NCBI GenBank assembly: GCA_051201605.1
Contig: CP179201.1
Coordinates: 620,001 to 684,000, forward strand
DNA from: CABZJG01 sp902512685
GTDB lineage: Bacteria; Pseudomonadota; Alphaproteobacteria; Rhodobacterales; Rhodobacteraceae
Length of the DNA: 64,000 nucleotides
Direction of reading: 5' to 3'
Shown here piece after piece: positions 10,401 through 18,680 of this stretch. The position numbers and the translations under genes are program-made. The notes under the pieces are model-generated. The model saw only the letters and a list, made by a program, of their open reading frames with translations. It ran no database searches and was not told the origin of the DNA. The first letter of the stretch is position 1. Each line of letters begins with the position of its first letter.

Positions 10401-11734
10401 TGGTGATGGGACGCAACATGAAATTGTTGATCCTTGACGAGCATGGCGAAGAGCGCGCCAGCCACAAATTAGGCTACGGAAGTAAATTGTTTGTCAAAGC
10501 CAAGGCCAAAGTCAGCCGCGGTGACAAACTGTTTGAATGGGATCCCTATACCCTGCCAATCATTGCTGAAAAGTCGGGTCTGGCCAAGCATGTGGATCTT
10601 GTCAACGGTGTTGCCGTTCGCGAAGAAACCGATGATGCTACCGGTATGACCCAAAAAATCGTAACCGATTGGAGGGCAGCGCCAAAAGGCAATGAGCTTA
10701 AGCCTGAGATCATTCTAAGTGATGAGAGCGGCGAGCCGGTGCGCAATGATGCTGGCAACCCGATTACCTATCCGATGTCTGTGGATGCGATTCTGTCCGC
10801 TGAGGATGGACAGCAGGTTGCGGCTGGTGATGTGATTGCCCGTATTCCGCGCGAGGGCGCAAAAACCAAGGACATCACCGGTGGTTTGCCGCGTGTTGCC
10901 GAATTGTTTGAAGCACGCCGTCCGAAAGATCACGCCATTATTGCCGAAACAGACGGTTATGTGCGTTTTGGTCGTGACTACAAGAATAAGCGGCGGATCA
11001 GCATTGAGCCGACCGACGAAAGTCTTGATCTGGTTGAATATATGGTGCCAAAGGGTAAACACATCCCGGTTGTCGAAGGTGACTTTGTACAAAAGGGTGA
11101 CTTTATCATGGACGGCAACCCTGCACCGCATGATATTCTTGCGATTATGGGGATTGAGGCGCTTGCCAATTATATGATCGACGAAGTGCAGGACGTTTAT
11201 CGTTTGCAAGGCGTGAAAATCAACGACAAGCACATCGAAGTGATCGTGCGCCAAATGCTTCAAAAGTGGGAAATCTTTGACAGTGGTGATACCACTTTGC
11301 TGAAAGGTGAACATGTCGATAAGGCAGAGTTCGATACCGCCAACGAAAAAGCATTAACCAAAGGCGGCCGTCCTGCACAAGGTGAACCGATCTTGTTGGG
11401 TATTACCAAAGCATCCTTGCAAACACGCTCGTTCATTTCTGCGGCCTCATTCCAGGAAACCACGCGTGTGCTAACTGAGGCTTCTGTTCAGGGCAAAAGG
11501 GACAAGCTGGTTGGGCTGAAAGAAAATGTCATCGTTGGCCGTTTGATCCCGGCAGGCACCGGCGGCGCTACACAGCGTGTGCGGCGGATAGCTTCTGACC
11601 GTGATGATGTCGTGCTGCAGGCGCGCCAAGAAGAGGCGCAGGCTGCCGCTGCATTGGCGGCACCGCAAGACGATATTTTCAAGTCTCCTAATGATGGCGA
11701 CAGCAATCTCGCTGATATGCCAGAAATGGACTAA
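7493..11734 (+). CDS. rpoC: DNA-directed RNA polymerase subunit beta'
   Basis: The 1413-aa product carries the N-terminal zinc ribbon ([20 protein letters not shown]), the catalytic Mg-binding motif [12 protein letters not shown] near residue 462, the bridge-helix/trigger-loop region ([20 protein letters not shown]) and a second zinc site ([15 protein letters not shown]). It completes the catalytic centre with RpoB. A gagga ribosome site lies just upstream. The C-terminal tail is acidic. A strong intrinsic terminator follows and closes the rpl-rpo transcript. Confidence 0.98.
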   Translation: [1413 protein letters not shown]

Positions 11735-11744
11735 GAAATTCTAT

Positions 11745-11775
11745 AGAGCCCGGCGCCATGTGCCGGGCTCTTTTT
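11745..11775 (+). terminator. Intrinsic terminator after rpoC
   Basis: A 10-bp GC-rich stem (agagcccggc / gccgggctct) with a 7-base loop is followed directly by ttttt. It starts 10 bases after the rpoC stop and is one of the clearest rho-independent terminators of the window. Confidence 0.92.
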
Positions 11776-11919
11776 GACACTATACTGCCCTAGTGTAACA
11801 AATGTATGCGATTTTGCCGCTGCCAGCGGAAATTTTTCCTATACATTTGCGCAAAACCCGATTATGTCAGATAGATTTGTTGGCCACAGTGCCCAAAAAA
11901 ATTTCCGATGGGTGGGCGA

Positions 11920-12807
11920 ATGGCAAAGTATTCAGATAATGTCCGCGGCGCGCTGTTGATGGTTGCCAGTATGGCGGCCTTTACGTTCAATGACGTTTTT
12001 ATTAAACTTCTGGGGGCAGAACTCCCCTTGTTTCAGATACTCATGCTGCGCGGCATGCTCACCTCATTTTGCGTTTTTTTACTGTGTATATATTTCAAGG
12101 CGTGGACGTTTAATATCGCGCCTAGGGACTGGCGGCTTATTGGCCTAAGATCCTTGGGTGATATAGGCGCATCCTATTTTTTTCTAACGGCTCTTTTTAA
12201 TATGCCATTGGCAAACGCCATTTCTATTCTGCAACTGCTGCCGCTGACAGTGGCGTTGGGAGGCATGCTTTTTTTCCAAGAGGTCATCGGCTGGCGGCGG
12301 GCTCTGGCAATTGCTGTTGGGTTTGGAGGAATGTTTTTGATTGTTCGTCCAGGAACCGAGGGTTTCAACCATTATTCCTTTTATGCGCTTGTTGCTGTTG
12401 GCTTTGTGACCCTGCGCGATTTGGTGACTCGTAAAATAAGCCGAGAAGTGCCGTCATTGATGGTCACATTTTTCAATGCCCTTTCAATTTGCCTTTATTC
12501 AAGCATTGCGATGCTCTGGGTTGACTGGGTTCCAGTTGGACCGACAAATGTTATATATCTGGTTACAGCGGCATTTTTGGTGAGTGCTGCGTATCTTCTA
12601 AGCGTAATGGTAATGCGGCAGGGCGATGTGTCTTTTATCGCACCTTTCCGCTATACTGGTTTAATCTGGGCTCTGGTGTTAGGGTTTATATTCTTCGACC
12701 ATTGGCCCGATACGCTTACGCTCATTGGCGCCGGAGTGATTGTGCTGTCGGGATTGTTTACCATGTGGCGCGAGACCCGGTTCAGAGCGCAGACCAAGCC
12801 GCTTTAA
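11920..12807 (+). CDS. DMT-superfamily (EamA-type) permease
   Basis: The roughly 295-aa product has about ten hydrophobic segments in two repeated halves, typical of EamA/RhaT-like drug/metabolite transporters of the inner membrane. Examples are GALLMVASMAAFTFNDVFIKLL at the N-terminus and the ANAISILQLLPLTVALGGML helix. The substrate cannot be read from the sequence. An alternative ATG lies at 11908; 11920 has a better placed purine-rich ggtgg. The 3' end overlaps the convergent glycosyltransferase gene by 26 bases. It is an accessory gene placed between rpoC and the str operon. Confidence 0.8.
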   Translation: MAKYSDNVRGALLMVASMAAFTFNDVFIKLLGAELPLFQILMLRGMLTSFCVFLLCIYFKAWTFNIAPRDWRLIGLRSLGDIGASYFFLTALFNMPLANAISILQLLPLTVALGGMLFFQEVIGWRRALAIAVGFGGMFLIVRPGTEGFNHYSFYALVAVGFVTLRDLVTRKISREVPSLMVTFFNALSICLYSSIAMLWVDWVPVGPTNVIYLVTAAFLVSAAYLLSVMVMRQGDVSFIAPFRYTGLIWALVLGFIFFDHWPDTLTLIGAGVIVLSGLFTMWRETRFRAQTKPL

Positions 12808-13591
12808 CCGCTTCTTCATCAATATTAAAATTTTTCCTAAAATAGCTTCGCGACACTGCATCCAAAGAAGAATACTCAAAACTGGGTTGTTTTCGGTTCG
12901 TCAGAGAATCATTATTACCGTGAAAGCTCCGCACAAACATATTTACATGCGAGAGCGATAAGACAGGCATAAATTCATGCAAGCGGTTATGGCCATAATT
13001 TAGAATACTCCGTTCTCCCTTGGGCTTCAAAACAATCGATAGGGCCGGTGTCCAAAGCTTTTGTTTTACGGCGGCGGCCTTAATGCCCATGCGGCCTGGA
13101 ATAACAGCATAGCCACTGCAAAAATCGATTGCAAAGCGCTGGCCATATCTAAAAAGCCCTTTATTGTGCGTGATGGCCTTTCTTAATTCAGCGATAAAAT
13201 CCACATGAACGGCATCGTCATCATCTAACCTAAACTGGGCACAAATTGGCGCCTTCCAATCTCGCACAGAATTCACTACTTCTTGCGCAACTTGCAGGTA
13301 GGGGCCGCTGGGCCGCTCGATAATTTTGATTTGAGGAACATGCGCCGTTATCGAGTACAGCCGATCTTTGGCACGGAGAGGAAGGCTCTCGCCAATGAGA
13401 ATCACAAATGTAAAATTGGGATCACTTTGAGCGCGTATAGATGGCAAGGTCAAAGTTTCAAAGCAGCTAAATCGCATATCAAGCTGCTCTGGGGCGTAGA
13501 GATAGTCGCACCGCTCCTCAATGCTGTCATGCTCAATTTGGAAACCACCTAAGGCGGGATAGGAAAAACGACAGATTCCGAGTGTTTGCAT
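12782..13591 (-). CDS. Putative rhamnosyl transferase-like glycosyltransferase
   Basis: The 269-aa protein resembles the family annotated as putative rhamnosyl transferase (recalled as PF11316). It shows an N-terminal region with RFSCFETLTLPSIRAQSDPNF, the FVILIGESLP strand, and an acidic FRLDDDDAVH motif near residue 142 that fits a metal- and nucleotide-sugar-binding DxD site of a GT-A fold. Such proteins probably act on cell-surface glycans. It is transcribed against the str operon and its tail overlaps the transporter gene. Donor and acceptor are unknown. Confidence 0.7.
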   Translation of the reverse strand: MQTLGICRFSYPALGGFQIEHDSIEERCDYLYAPEQLDMRFSCFETLTLPSIRAQSDPNFTFVILIGESLPLRAKDRLYSITAHVPQIKIIERPSGPYLQVAQEVVNSVRDWKAPICAQFRLDDDDAVHVDFIAELRKAITHNKGLFRYGQRFAIDFCSGYAVIPGRMGIKAAAVKQKLWTPALSIVLKPKGERSILNYGHNRLHEFMPVLSLSHVNMFVRSFHGNNDSLTNRKQPSFEYSSLDAVSRSYFRKNFNIDEEAVKAAWSAL

Positions 13592-13967
13592 GAAGAAATA
13601 AAACCAATTTATATAAAACTATTCTATATTGAGCACCATAAAAATTAAAGCGCAAGCAACAACACCTAAAGGCAACTCGTTCAGAGCCCAATTTTACCTC
13701 TGAACCGTGTGTTGACAACGTCCCCGACTCCCCCTATACGCACGCTATCTCGGCACCGGGGGTCGCCCCACAGCTGACTTCAGATTTGAAGTGGTCAAGA
13801 TCCGGGCCTGCGCCTCGATCCTCTGGAAACCCACCGCGTCGTTCCCGCGAACGAGGGGACGCATGCGGTTTTTGTGTTTTGCGGACGCGCGAGGCACGGC
13901 AAAGTGAACTGCATGGGCGTTGGCTTGTGCGCGATTGATATGTAAGAGCGAAACGGGAAGAACCGGA
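13592..13967 (+). promoter_or_regulatory. Upstream region of the str operon
   Basis: These 376 bases lie between the divergent glycosyltransferase and rpsL and contain no convincing gene. They include the strong promoter-like pair described separately, GC-rich self-complementary stretches around 13830-13910 that could fold in the leader RNA, and a gggaag ribosome site before rpsL. Some open frames cross the region on the minus strand, but they resemble no known protein. Confidence 0.55.
13712..13740 (+). promoter_or_regulatory. Sigma-70-like promoter of the rpsL operon
   Basis: TTGACA at 13712-13717 and TATACG at 13735-13740 are separated by exactly 17 bases. This is close to the consensus for the housekeeping sigma factor. 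It stands about 230 bases upstream of rpsL with no gene in between, so a long 5' leader is predicted. Confidence 0.75.
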
Positions 13968-14339
13968 ATGCCAACAATACAGCAGCTGATCCGCAAGCCG
14001 CGGCAGCCCAAAGTGAAACGGTCCAAGTCAATGCACCTGCAGGAATGCCCGCAAAAGCGGGGTGTCTGCACAAGGGTTTATACAACAACGCCGAAAAAAC
14101 CGAACTCCGCCATGCGGAAGGTTGCCAAAGTGCGCCTAACCAACGGTTTCGAGGTGATTAGCTATATCCCAGGTGAAAAACACAATCTTCAAGAACACTC
14201 AGTGGTGTTGATCCGCGGTGGCCGGGTAAAGGACCTTCCAGGTGTCCGCTATCACATCCTACGCGGTGTGTTGGATACACAAGGTGTCAAAGACCGTAAA
14301 CAGCGCCGTTCGAAATATGGCGCCAAGCGTCCGAAATAA
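13968..14339 (+). CDS. rpsL: 30S ribosomal protein S12
   Basis: The 123-aa product has the standard S12 sequence from MPTIQQLIRKPR to the basic C-terminus. It includes the decoding-centre loops TTPKKPNSAMRKVAKVRL and GGRVKDLPGVRYH. The streptomycin-contact lysines in PKKPNS and GRVKDLPG are the sensitive, wild-type residues. An in-frame ATG at 13920 is rejected because it adds a non-homologous extension. rpsG follows after 12 bases. Confidence 0.98.
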   Translation: MPTIQQLIRKPRQPKVKRSKSMHLQECPQKRGVCTRVYTTTPKKPNSAMRKVAKVRLTNGFEVISYIPGEKHNLQEHSVVLIRGGRVKDLPGVRYHILRGVLDTQGVKDRKQRRSKYGAKRPK

Positions 14340-14351
14340 GAGGTTTAATAC

Positions 14352-14822
14352 ATGTCTCGTCGTCACGCCGCTGAAAAGCGCGAAATTCTGCCCGATGCCA
14401 AGTTTGGCGATCGTGTTTTGTCAAAATTTATGAATAATCTGATGATCGACGGCAAAAAGTCGATCGCGGAAACAATCGTTTACAACGCGCTTGACCGGGT
14501 TGAATCGAAAATCAAACGCGCGCCTGTTGAGGTGTTCCATGAAGCTCTGGAAAATATCAAGCCAGCGGTTGAAGTGCGCTCTCGCCGGGTTGGTGGTGCG
14601 ACATATCAGGTGCCTGTCGAAGTGCGCCCAGAGCGCCGTGAGGCTCTGGCAATCCGCTGGTTGATCACTGCATCGCGCGGTCGAAACGAAAACACCATGG
14701 AAGAGCGTTTGGCTGGTGAATTGCTGGATGCAGTGAATTCGCGCGGTTCCGCGGTTAAGAAACGGGAAGACACCCATAAGATGGCAGATGCGAACAAAGC
14801 ATTCAGCCATTATCGTTGGTAA
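14352..14822 (+). CDS. rpsG: 30S ribosomal protein S7
   Basis: The 156-aa product is full length for S7, with MSRRHAAEKREILPDAKFGD at the start and the conserved ALDRVESKIKRAPVEVF and VGGATYQVPVEV segments. S7 organises the head of the 30S subunit and, in E. coli, is the autogenous repressor of the str operon. It lies between rpsL and fusA in the classical order. Confidence 0.98.
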   Translation: MSRRHAAEKREILPDAKFGDRVLSKFMNNLMIDGKKSIAETIVYNALDRVESKIKRAPVEVFHEALENIKPAVEVRSRRVGGATYQVPVEVRPERREALAIRWLITASRGRNENTMEERLAGELLDAVNSRGSAVKKREDTHKMADANKAFSHYRW

Positions 14823-14843
14823 TTTTTTAGAGGCTGCAGAGAC

Positions 14844-16961
14844 ATGGCACGCGACTTTTCCTTAAATGAATACCGTAACTTTGGTATCATGGCGCATATT
14901 GATGCGGGTAAAACCACCTGCTCAGAGCGTATTCTATATTACACAGGTAAATCCCATAATATCGGTGAAGTGCATGATGGCGCTGCGACGATGGACTGGA
15001 TGGAGCAAGAGCAAGAGCGCGGCATTACCATTACCTCTGCGGCGACGACGACCTTTTGGGAGCGTACGGATGATGGGGAAAACGCCCAATCTCCTAAGCA
15101 CCGGATGAATATCATCGACACGCCCGGCCACGTGGACTTTACCATTGAGGTTGAGCGGTCTTTGGCGGTTCTTGATGGGGCGATTGCTGTGCTTGATGCC
15201 AACGCCGGTGTCGAGCCGCAAACTGAAACTGTTTGGCGTCAAGCTGATCGTTACAAAGTTCCGCGCATTGTTTTTGTAAACAAGATGGACAAAATCGGCG
15301 CAGATTTCTTTAACTGCGTGCGTATGATCGAAGATCGCACTGGTGCGATCCCTGCACCCATCCAGATCCCAATCGGAGCGGAAAACGAGCTGGAAGGCCT
15401 TGTAGACCTGATCACGATGGAAGAATGGGTGTGGGCCGGTGAAGATCTTGGCGCCACTTGGGAACGCCGCCCAATCCGTGACAGCCTAAAGGATGTTGCA
15501 GACGAATGGCGCGCAAAACTGATCGAAACAGCGGTTGAAATGGACGATGACGCAATGATGGCGTATCTTGAAGGCGAAGAGCCTGATGTAGATACGTTGC
15601 GTAATTTGATCCGGCTTGGCACTTTGGCGATTAAATTCATTCCAGTACTTTGCGGATCAGCATTTAAAAACAAGGGCGTTCAGCCATTGCTAAATGCTGT
15701 TATTGACTATTTGCCCAGCCCGCTGGATGTGGTCGATTATATGGGCTTTAAGCCGGGTGACGAAACGGAAACTCGTGACATTGCCCGCCGCGCCGAAGAT
15801 AACATGCCGTTTTCCGGACTGGCGTTTAAAATCATGAATGACCCTTTCGTGGGTACGCTGACATTCACTCGGATTTATTCGGGAACCATGAATAAAGGCG
15901 ATAGCATTTTGAATGCGACCAAAGGCAAGAAAGAACGCATTGGCCGGATGATGATGATGCATTCGAATAATCGCGAGGAAATCGATGAGGCATTTGCCGG
16001 TGATATTATCGCCTTGGCTGGTTTGAAAGACACAACCACGGGCGATACCCTGAGCGACATCAAAGATCCGGTGGTTTTGGAAACCATGACATTCCCTGAT
16101 CCGGTGATCGAGATTGCTGTAGAACCTAAAACCAAAAACGACCAGGAAAAAATGTCTCAAGGTCTGGCTCGTCTTGCGGCGGAAGATCCTTCTTTCCGCG
16201 TCGAAACCGATCTTGAAAGCGGTCAGACCATCATGAAGGGCATGGGCGAACTGCACTTAGATATCTTGGTCGACCGTCTTAAGCGCGAATTTAAGGTGGA
16301 AGCCAATATCGGCGCACCGCAGGTGGCTTATCGTGAAACGATCGGCCATGAGGTCGAGCACACCTATACGCATAAAAAGCAATCAGGTGGTTCGGGTCAA
16401 TTTGCCGAAGTTAAAATGATCATCGCGCCAACTGAGCCGGGCGAAGGCTATTCCTTCGAAAGCCGCATTGTTGGTGGTTCAATCCCCAAAGAATACATTC
16501 CGGGTGTTGAAAAAGGCATTAAGTCAGTTATGGACAGCGGTCCGTTGGCAGGCTTCCCTGTGATCGATTTCAAAGTTGCGTTGATCGACGGTAAGTTCCA
16601 CGATGTGGACAGCTCGGTTCTGGCCTTTGAAATTGCAGGACGTATGGCGATGCGCGAAGGAATGCGCAAAGCGGGTGCGAAATTGCTTGAGCCGATTATG
16701 AAAGTCGAAGTGATCACACCAGAAGAATATACCGGTGGCATCATTGGCGATCTTACATCACGTCGGGGTCAGGTGACAGGTCAGGAACCGCGCGGCAACG
16801 CCATTGCGGTCGATGTGTTCGTGCCGCTTGCCAATATGTTCGGCTACATCAATAATCTGCGTTCAATGTCTTCGGGCCGCGCGAATTTCTCGATGTCGTT
16901 CGATCACTATGAACCGGTACCACAGAATATCTCGGATGAGATTCAGGCAAAATTTGCTTAA
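14844..16961 (+). CDS. fusA: Translation elongation factor G
   Basis: This 705-aa GTPase drives ribosomal translocation. The G-domain motifs are clear: MAHIDAGKTTCSER (G1, near residue 16), RGITITSAATT (G2), DTPGHVDF (G3) and NKMDKIGADF (G4). Domains II to V follow, with GMGELHLDILVDRLKREF and the C-terminal RRGQVTGQEPRGN region. It begins 22 bases after rpsG and is followed by two hairpins before tuf. Confidence 0.98.
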   Translation: MARDFSLNEYRNFGIMAHIDAGKTTCSERILYYTGKSHNIGEVHDGAATMDWMEQEQERGITITSAATTTFWERTDDGENAQSPKHRMNIIDTPGHVDFTIEVERSLAVLDGAIAVLDANAGVEPQTETVWRQADRYKVPRIVFVNKMDKIGADFFNCVRMIEDRTGAIPAPIQIPIGAENELEGLVDLITMEEWVWAGEDLGATWERRPIRDSLKDVADEWRAKLIETAVEMDDDAMMAYLEGEEPDVDTLRNLIRLGTLAIKFIPVLCGSAFKNKGVQPLLNAVIDYLPSPLDVVDYMGFKPGDETETRDIARRAEDNMPFSGLAFKIMNDPFVGTLTFTRIYSGTMNKGDSILNATKGKKERIGRMMMMHSNNREEIDEAFAGDIIALAGLKDTTTGDTLSDIKDPVVLETMTFPDPVIEIAVEPKTKNDQEKMSQGLARLAAEDPSFRVETDLESGQTIMKGMGELHLDILVDRLKREFKVEANIGAPQVAYRETIGHEVEHTYTHKKQSGGSGQFAEVKMIIAPTEPGEGYSFESRIVGGSIPKEYIPGVEKGIKSVMDSGPLAGFPVIDFKVALIDGKFHDVDSSVLAFEIAGRMAMREGMRKAGAKLLEPIMKVEVITPEEYTGGIIGDLTSRRGQVTGQEPRGNAIAVDVFVPLANMFGYINNLRSMSSGRANFSMSFDHYEPVPQNISDEIQAKFA

Positions 16962-16967
16962 CGGGCA

Positions 16968-17018
16968 GGCAGGGAAATCCCTGCCTTTCCCATAGATTTG
17001 ACGATGGGCGCGCCCATC
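16968..17018 (+). promoter_or_regulatory. Hairpin pair between fusA and tuf
   Basis: An 8-bp GC-rich stem with a two-base loop (16968-16975 with 16978-16985) is followed by a short tttccc run. A 16-base perfect palindrome follows at 17003-17018. The first looks like a weak terminator or attenuator, the second like a processing or protein-binding element. They may separate fusA from tuf expression. Confidence 0.5.
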
Positions 17019-17043
17019 AAGTGCAAGATAAAAGGAGGCCACC

Positions 17044-18219
17044 ATGGCGAAGGAAAAGTTTGAGCGTAATAAACCGCATTGTAACATAGGCACGATTGGT
17101 CACGTTGACCACGGCAAGACGACCTTGACGGCGGCGATCACGAAGCAGTTTGGCGAGTTTCAGGACTATGACCAGATTGATGCGGCGCCTGAGGAAAAAG
17201 CCCGTGGGATCACGATTTCCACTGCGCATGTTGAATATGAAACAGATGCACGCCACTACGCACACGTGGACTGCCCTGGCCACGCCGACTATGTGAAAAA
17301 CATGATCACCGGTGCGGCGCAGATGGACGGCGCGATTTTGGTTGTGAACGCAGCCGATGGCCCGATGCCGCAAACCCGTGAGCATATTTTGCTTGGTCGT
17401 CAGGTTGGTATCCCGGCGATGGTTGTGTTCCTGAACAAAGTTGATCAGGTAGACGACGACGAGCTTCTTGAGCTGGTGGAAATGGAAGTGCGCGAACTTC
17501 TGAACGAATATGATTATCCTGGTGATGATATTCCAATTGTTGCGGGCTCAGCGCTTGCCGCATTGGAAGATCGTGATGAAGCGATTGGCAAAGGCAAGAT
17601 TGCAGAGCTGATGGAAGCGGTTGACGCGTATATTCCACAGCCTGAGCGTGCGGTTGACCAGCCGTTCCTGATGCCGATCGAAGATGTGTTTTCGATCTCA
17701 GGCCGCGGTACAGTTGTGACTGGCCGGGTTGAGCGCGGTGTGATCAATGTGGGCGATGAAATTGAAATCGTTGGCATCAAAGACACCCAGAAAACCATCT
17801 GTACTGGTGTTGAGATGTTCCGCAAACTTCTGGATCGCGGAGAAGCGGGCGACAATATCGGCGCCTTGCTGCGCGGCGTTGACCGCGAAGCGGTTGAGCG
17901 TGGTCAGGTTCTGTGTAAGCCGGGTTCTGTCACCCCGCACACCAAGTTTGAAGCCGAAGCCTATATCCTGACGAAGGATGAAGGCGGGCGTCACACGCCG
18001 TTTTTCGCCAACTACCGTCCGCAGTTTTATTTCCGGACCACGGATGTGACCGGCACGGTGAACCTGCCATCGGGCACGGAAATGGTGATGCCGGGCGATA
18101 ACCTGAAGTTCGAAGTTGAACTGATCGCGCCGATTGCGATGGAAGAAAAGCTGCGCTTTGCGATCCGCGAAGGCGGCCGCACCGTCGGCTCAGGCGTCGT
18201 GTCCAAAATCATCGAGTGA
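17044..18219 (+). CDS. tuf: Translation elongation factor Tu
   Basis: The 391-aa product is a full-length EF-Tu with GHVDHGKTTLTAAI (G1), DCPGHADYVKNMI (G3), NKVDQVDD (G4) and the C-terminal barrel domains. It delivers aminoacyl-tRNA to the A site as a GTP complex. It has a good aaaggagg ribosome site. Rhodobacterales usually carry a second tuf copy upstream of secE-nusG; only this one is inside the window. Confidence 0.98.
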   Translation: MAKEKFERNKPHCNIGTIGHVDHGKTTLTAAITKQFGEFQDYDQIDAAPEEKARGITISTAHVEYETDARHYAHVDCPGHADYVKNMITGAAQMDGAILVVNAADGPMPQTREHILLGRQVGIPAMVVFLNKVDQVDDDELLELVEMEVRELLNEYDYPGDDIPIVAGSALAALEDRDEAIGKGKIAELMEAVDAYIPQPERAVDQPFLMPIEDVFSISGRGTVVTGRVERGVINVGDEIEIVGIKDTQKTICTGVEMFRKLLDRGEAGDNIGALLRGVDREAVERGQVLCKPGSVTPHTKFEAEAYILTKDEGGRHTPFFANYRPQFYFRTTDVTGTVNLPSGTEMVMPGDNLKFEVELIAPIAMEEKLRFAIREGGRTVGSGVVSKIIE

Positions 18220-18225
18220 TGATCC

Positions 18226-18251
18226 GCAGACCTGCGTAAAATCAGGTCTGC
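18226..18251 (+). promoter_or_regulatory. Hairpin after tuf
   Basis: A perfect 9-bp stem (18226-18234 with 18243-18251) starts 7 bases after the tuf stop. No T-tract follows, so it is more likely an mRNA 3'-end stabiliser or Rho-linked element than a complete intrinsic terminator. A second GC-rich stem follows near 18265-18280. Confidence 0.5.
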
Positions 18252-18359
18252 CTACCTATTCCAAGCGCGCAGATGCGCGCGTTTCGGGTTCGATGAAGAG
18301 GGGGGAATGACCCGCTCTCTTCCTCTCAACTCTCACGCCTAAGAACAAAGGCTCGTAAC

Positions 18360-18668
18360 ATGCAAAGCCAAAATATCCGGATCCGGCTAAAGGCATTTGA
18401 CTACCGTGTGCTCGACAGCAGCACGCAGGAAATCGTCAATACCGCCAAACGCACCGGTGCGTCGGTTCGGGGTCCTATCCCTCTGCCGAACAAAATTGAA
18501 AAATTCACTGTTTTGCGTGGTCCACACGTAAACAAGAAATCACGTGATCAGTTTGAAATTCGCACACACAAGCGTCTTTTGGACATTGTTGATCCAACCC
18601 CGCAAACCGTCGATGCTTTGATGAAGCTCGATCTGGCTGCGGGCGTTGATGTGCAAATCTCGGTATAA
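18360..18668 (+). CDS. rpsJ: 30S ribosomal protein S10
   Basis: The 102-aa product matches S10 throughout, from NIRIRLKAFDYRVLDSS to the GVDVQISV end, including the GPIPLPNKIEKFTVLRGPHV loop. S10 is a 30S head protein and, as NusE, the partner of NusG/NusB in antitermination. It is the first gene of the S10 block and lies 140 bases after tuf. Confidence 0.98.
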   Translation: MQSQNIRIRLKAFDYRVLDSSTQEIVNTAKRTGASVRGPIPLPNKIEKFTVLRGPHVNKKSRDQFEIRTHKRLLDIVDPTPQTVDALMKLDLAAGVDVQISV

Positions 18669-18680
18669 AGGAGCAATCAG

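Noticed and set aside
10836..11177. Additional frame inside rpoC
   Set aside because: It lies wholly inside the conserved beta' C-terminal region and has no recognisable similarity.
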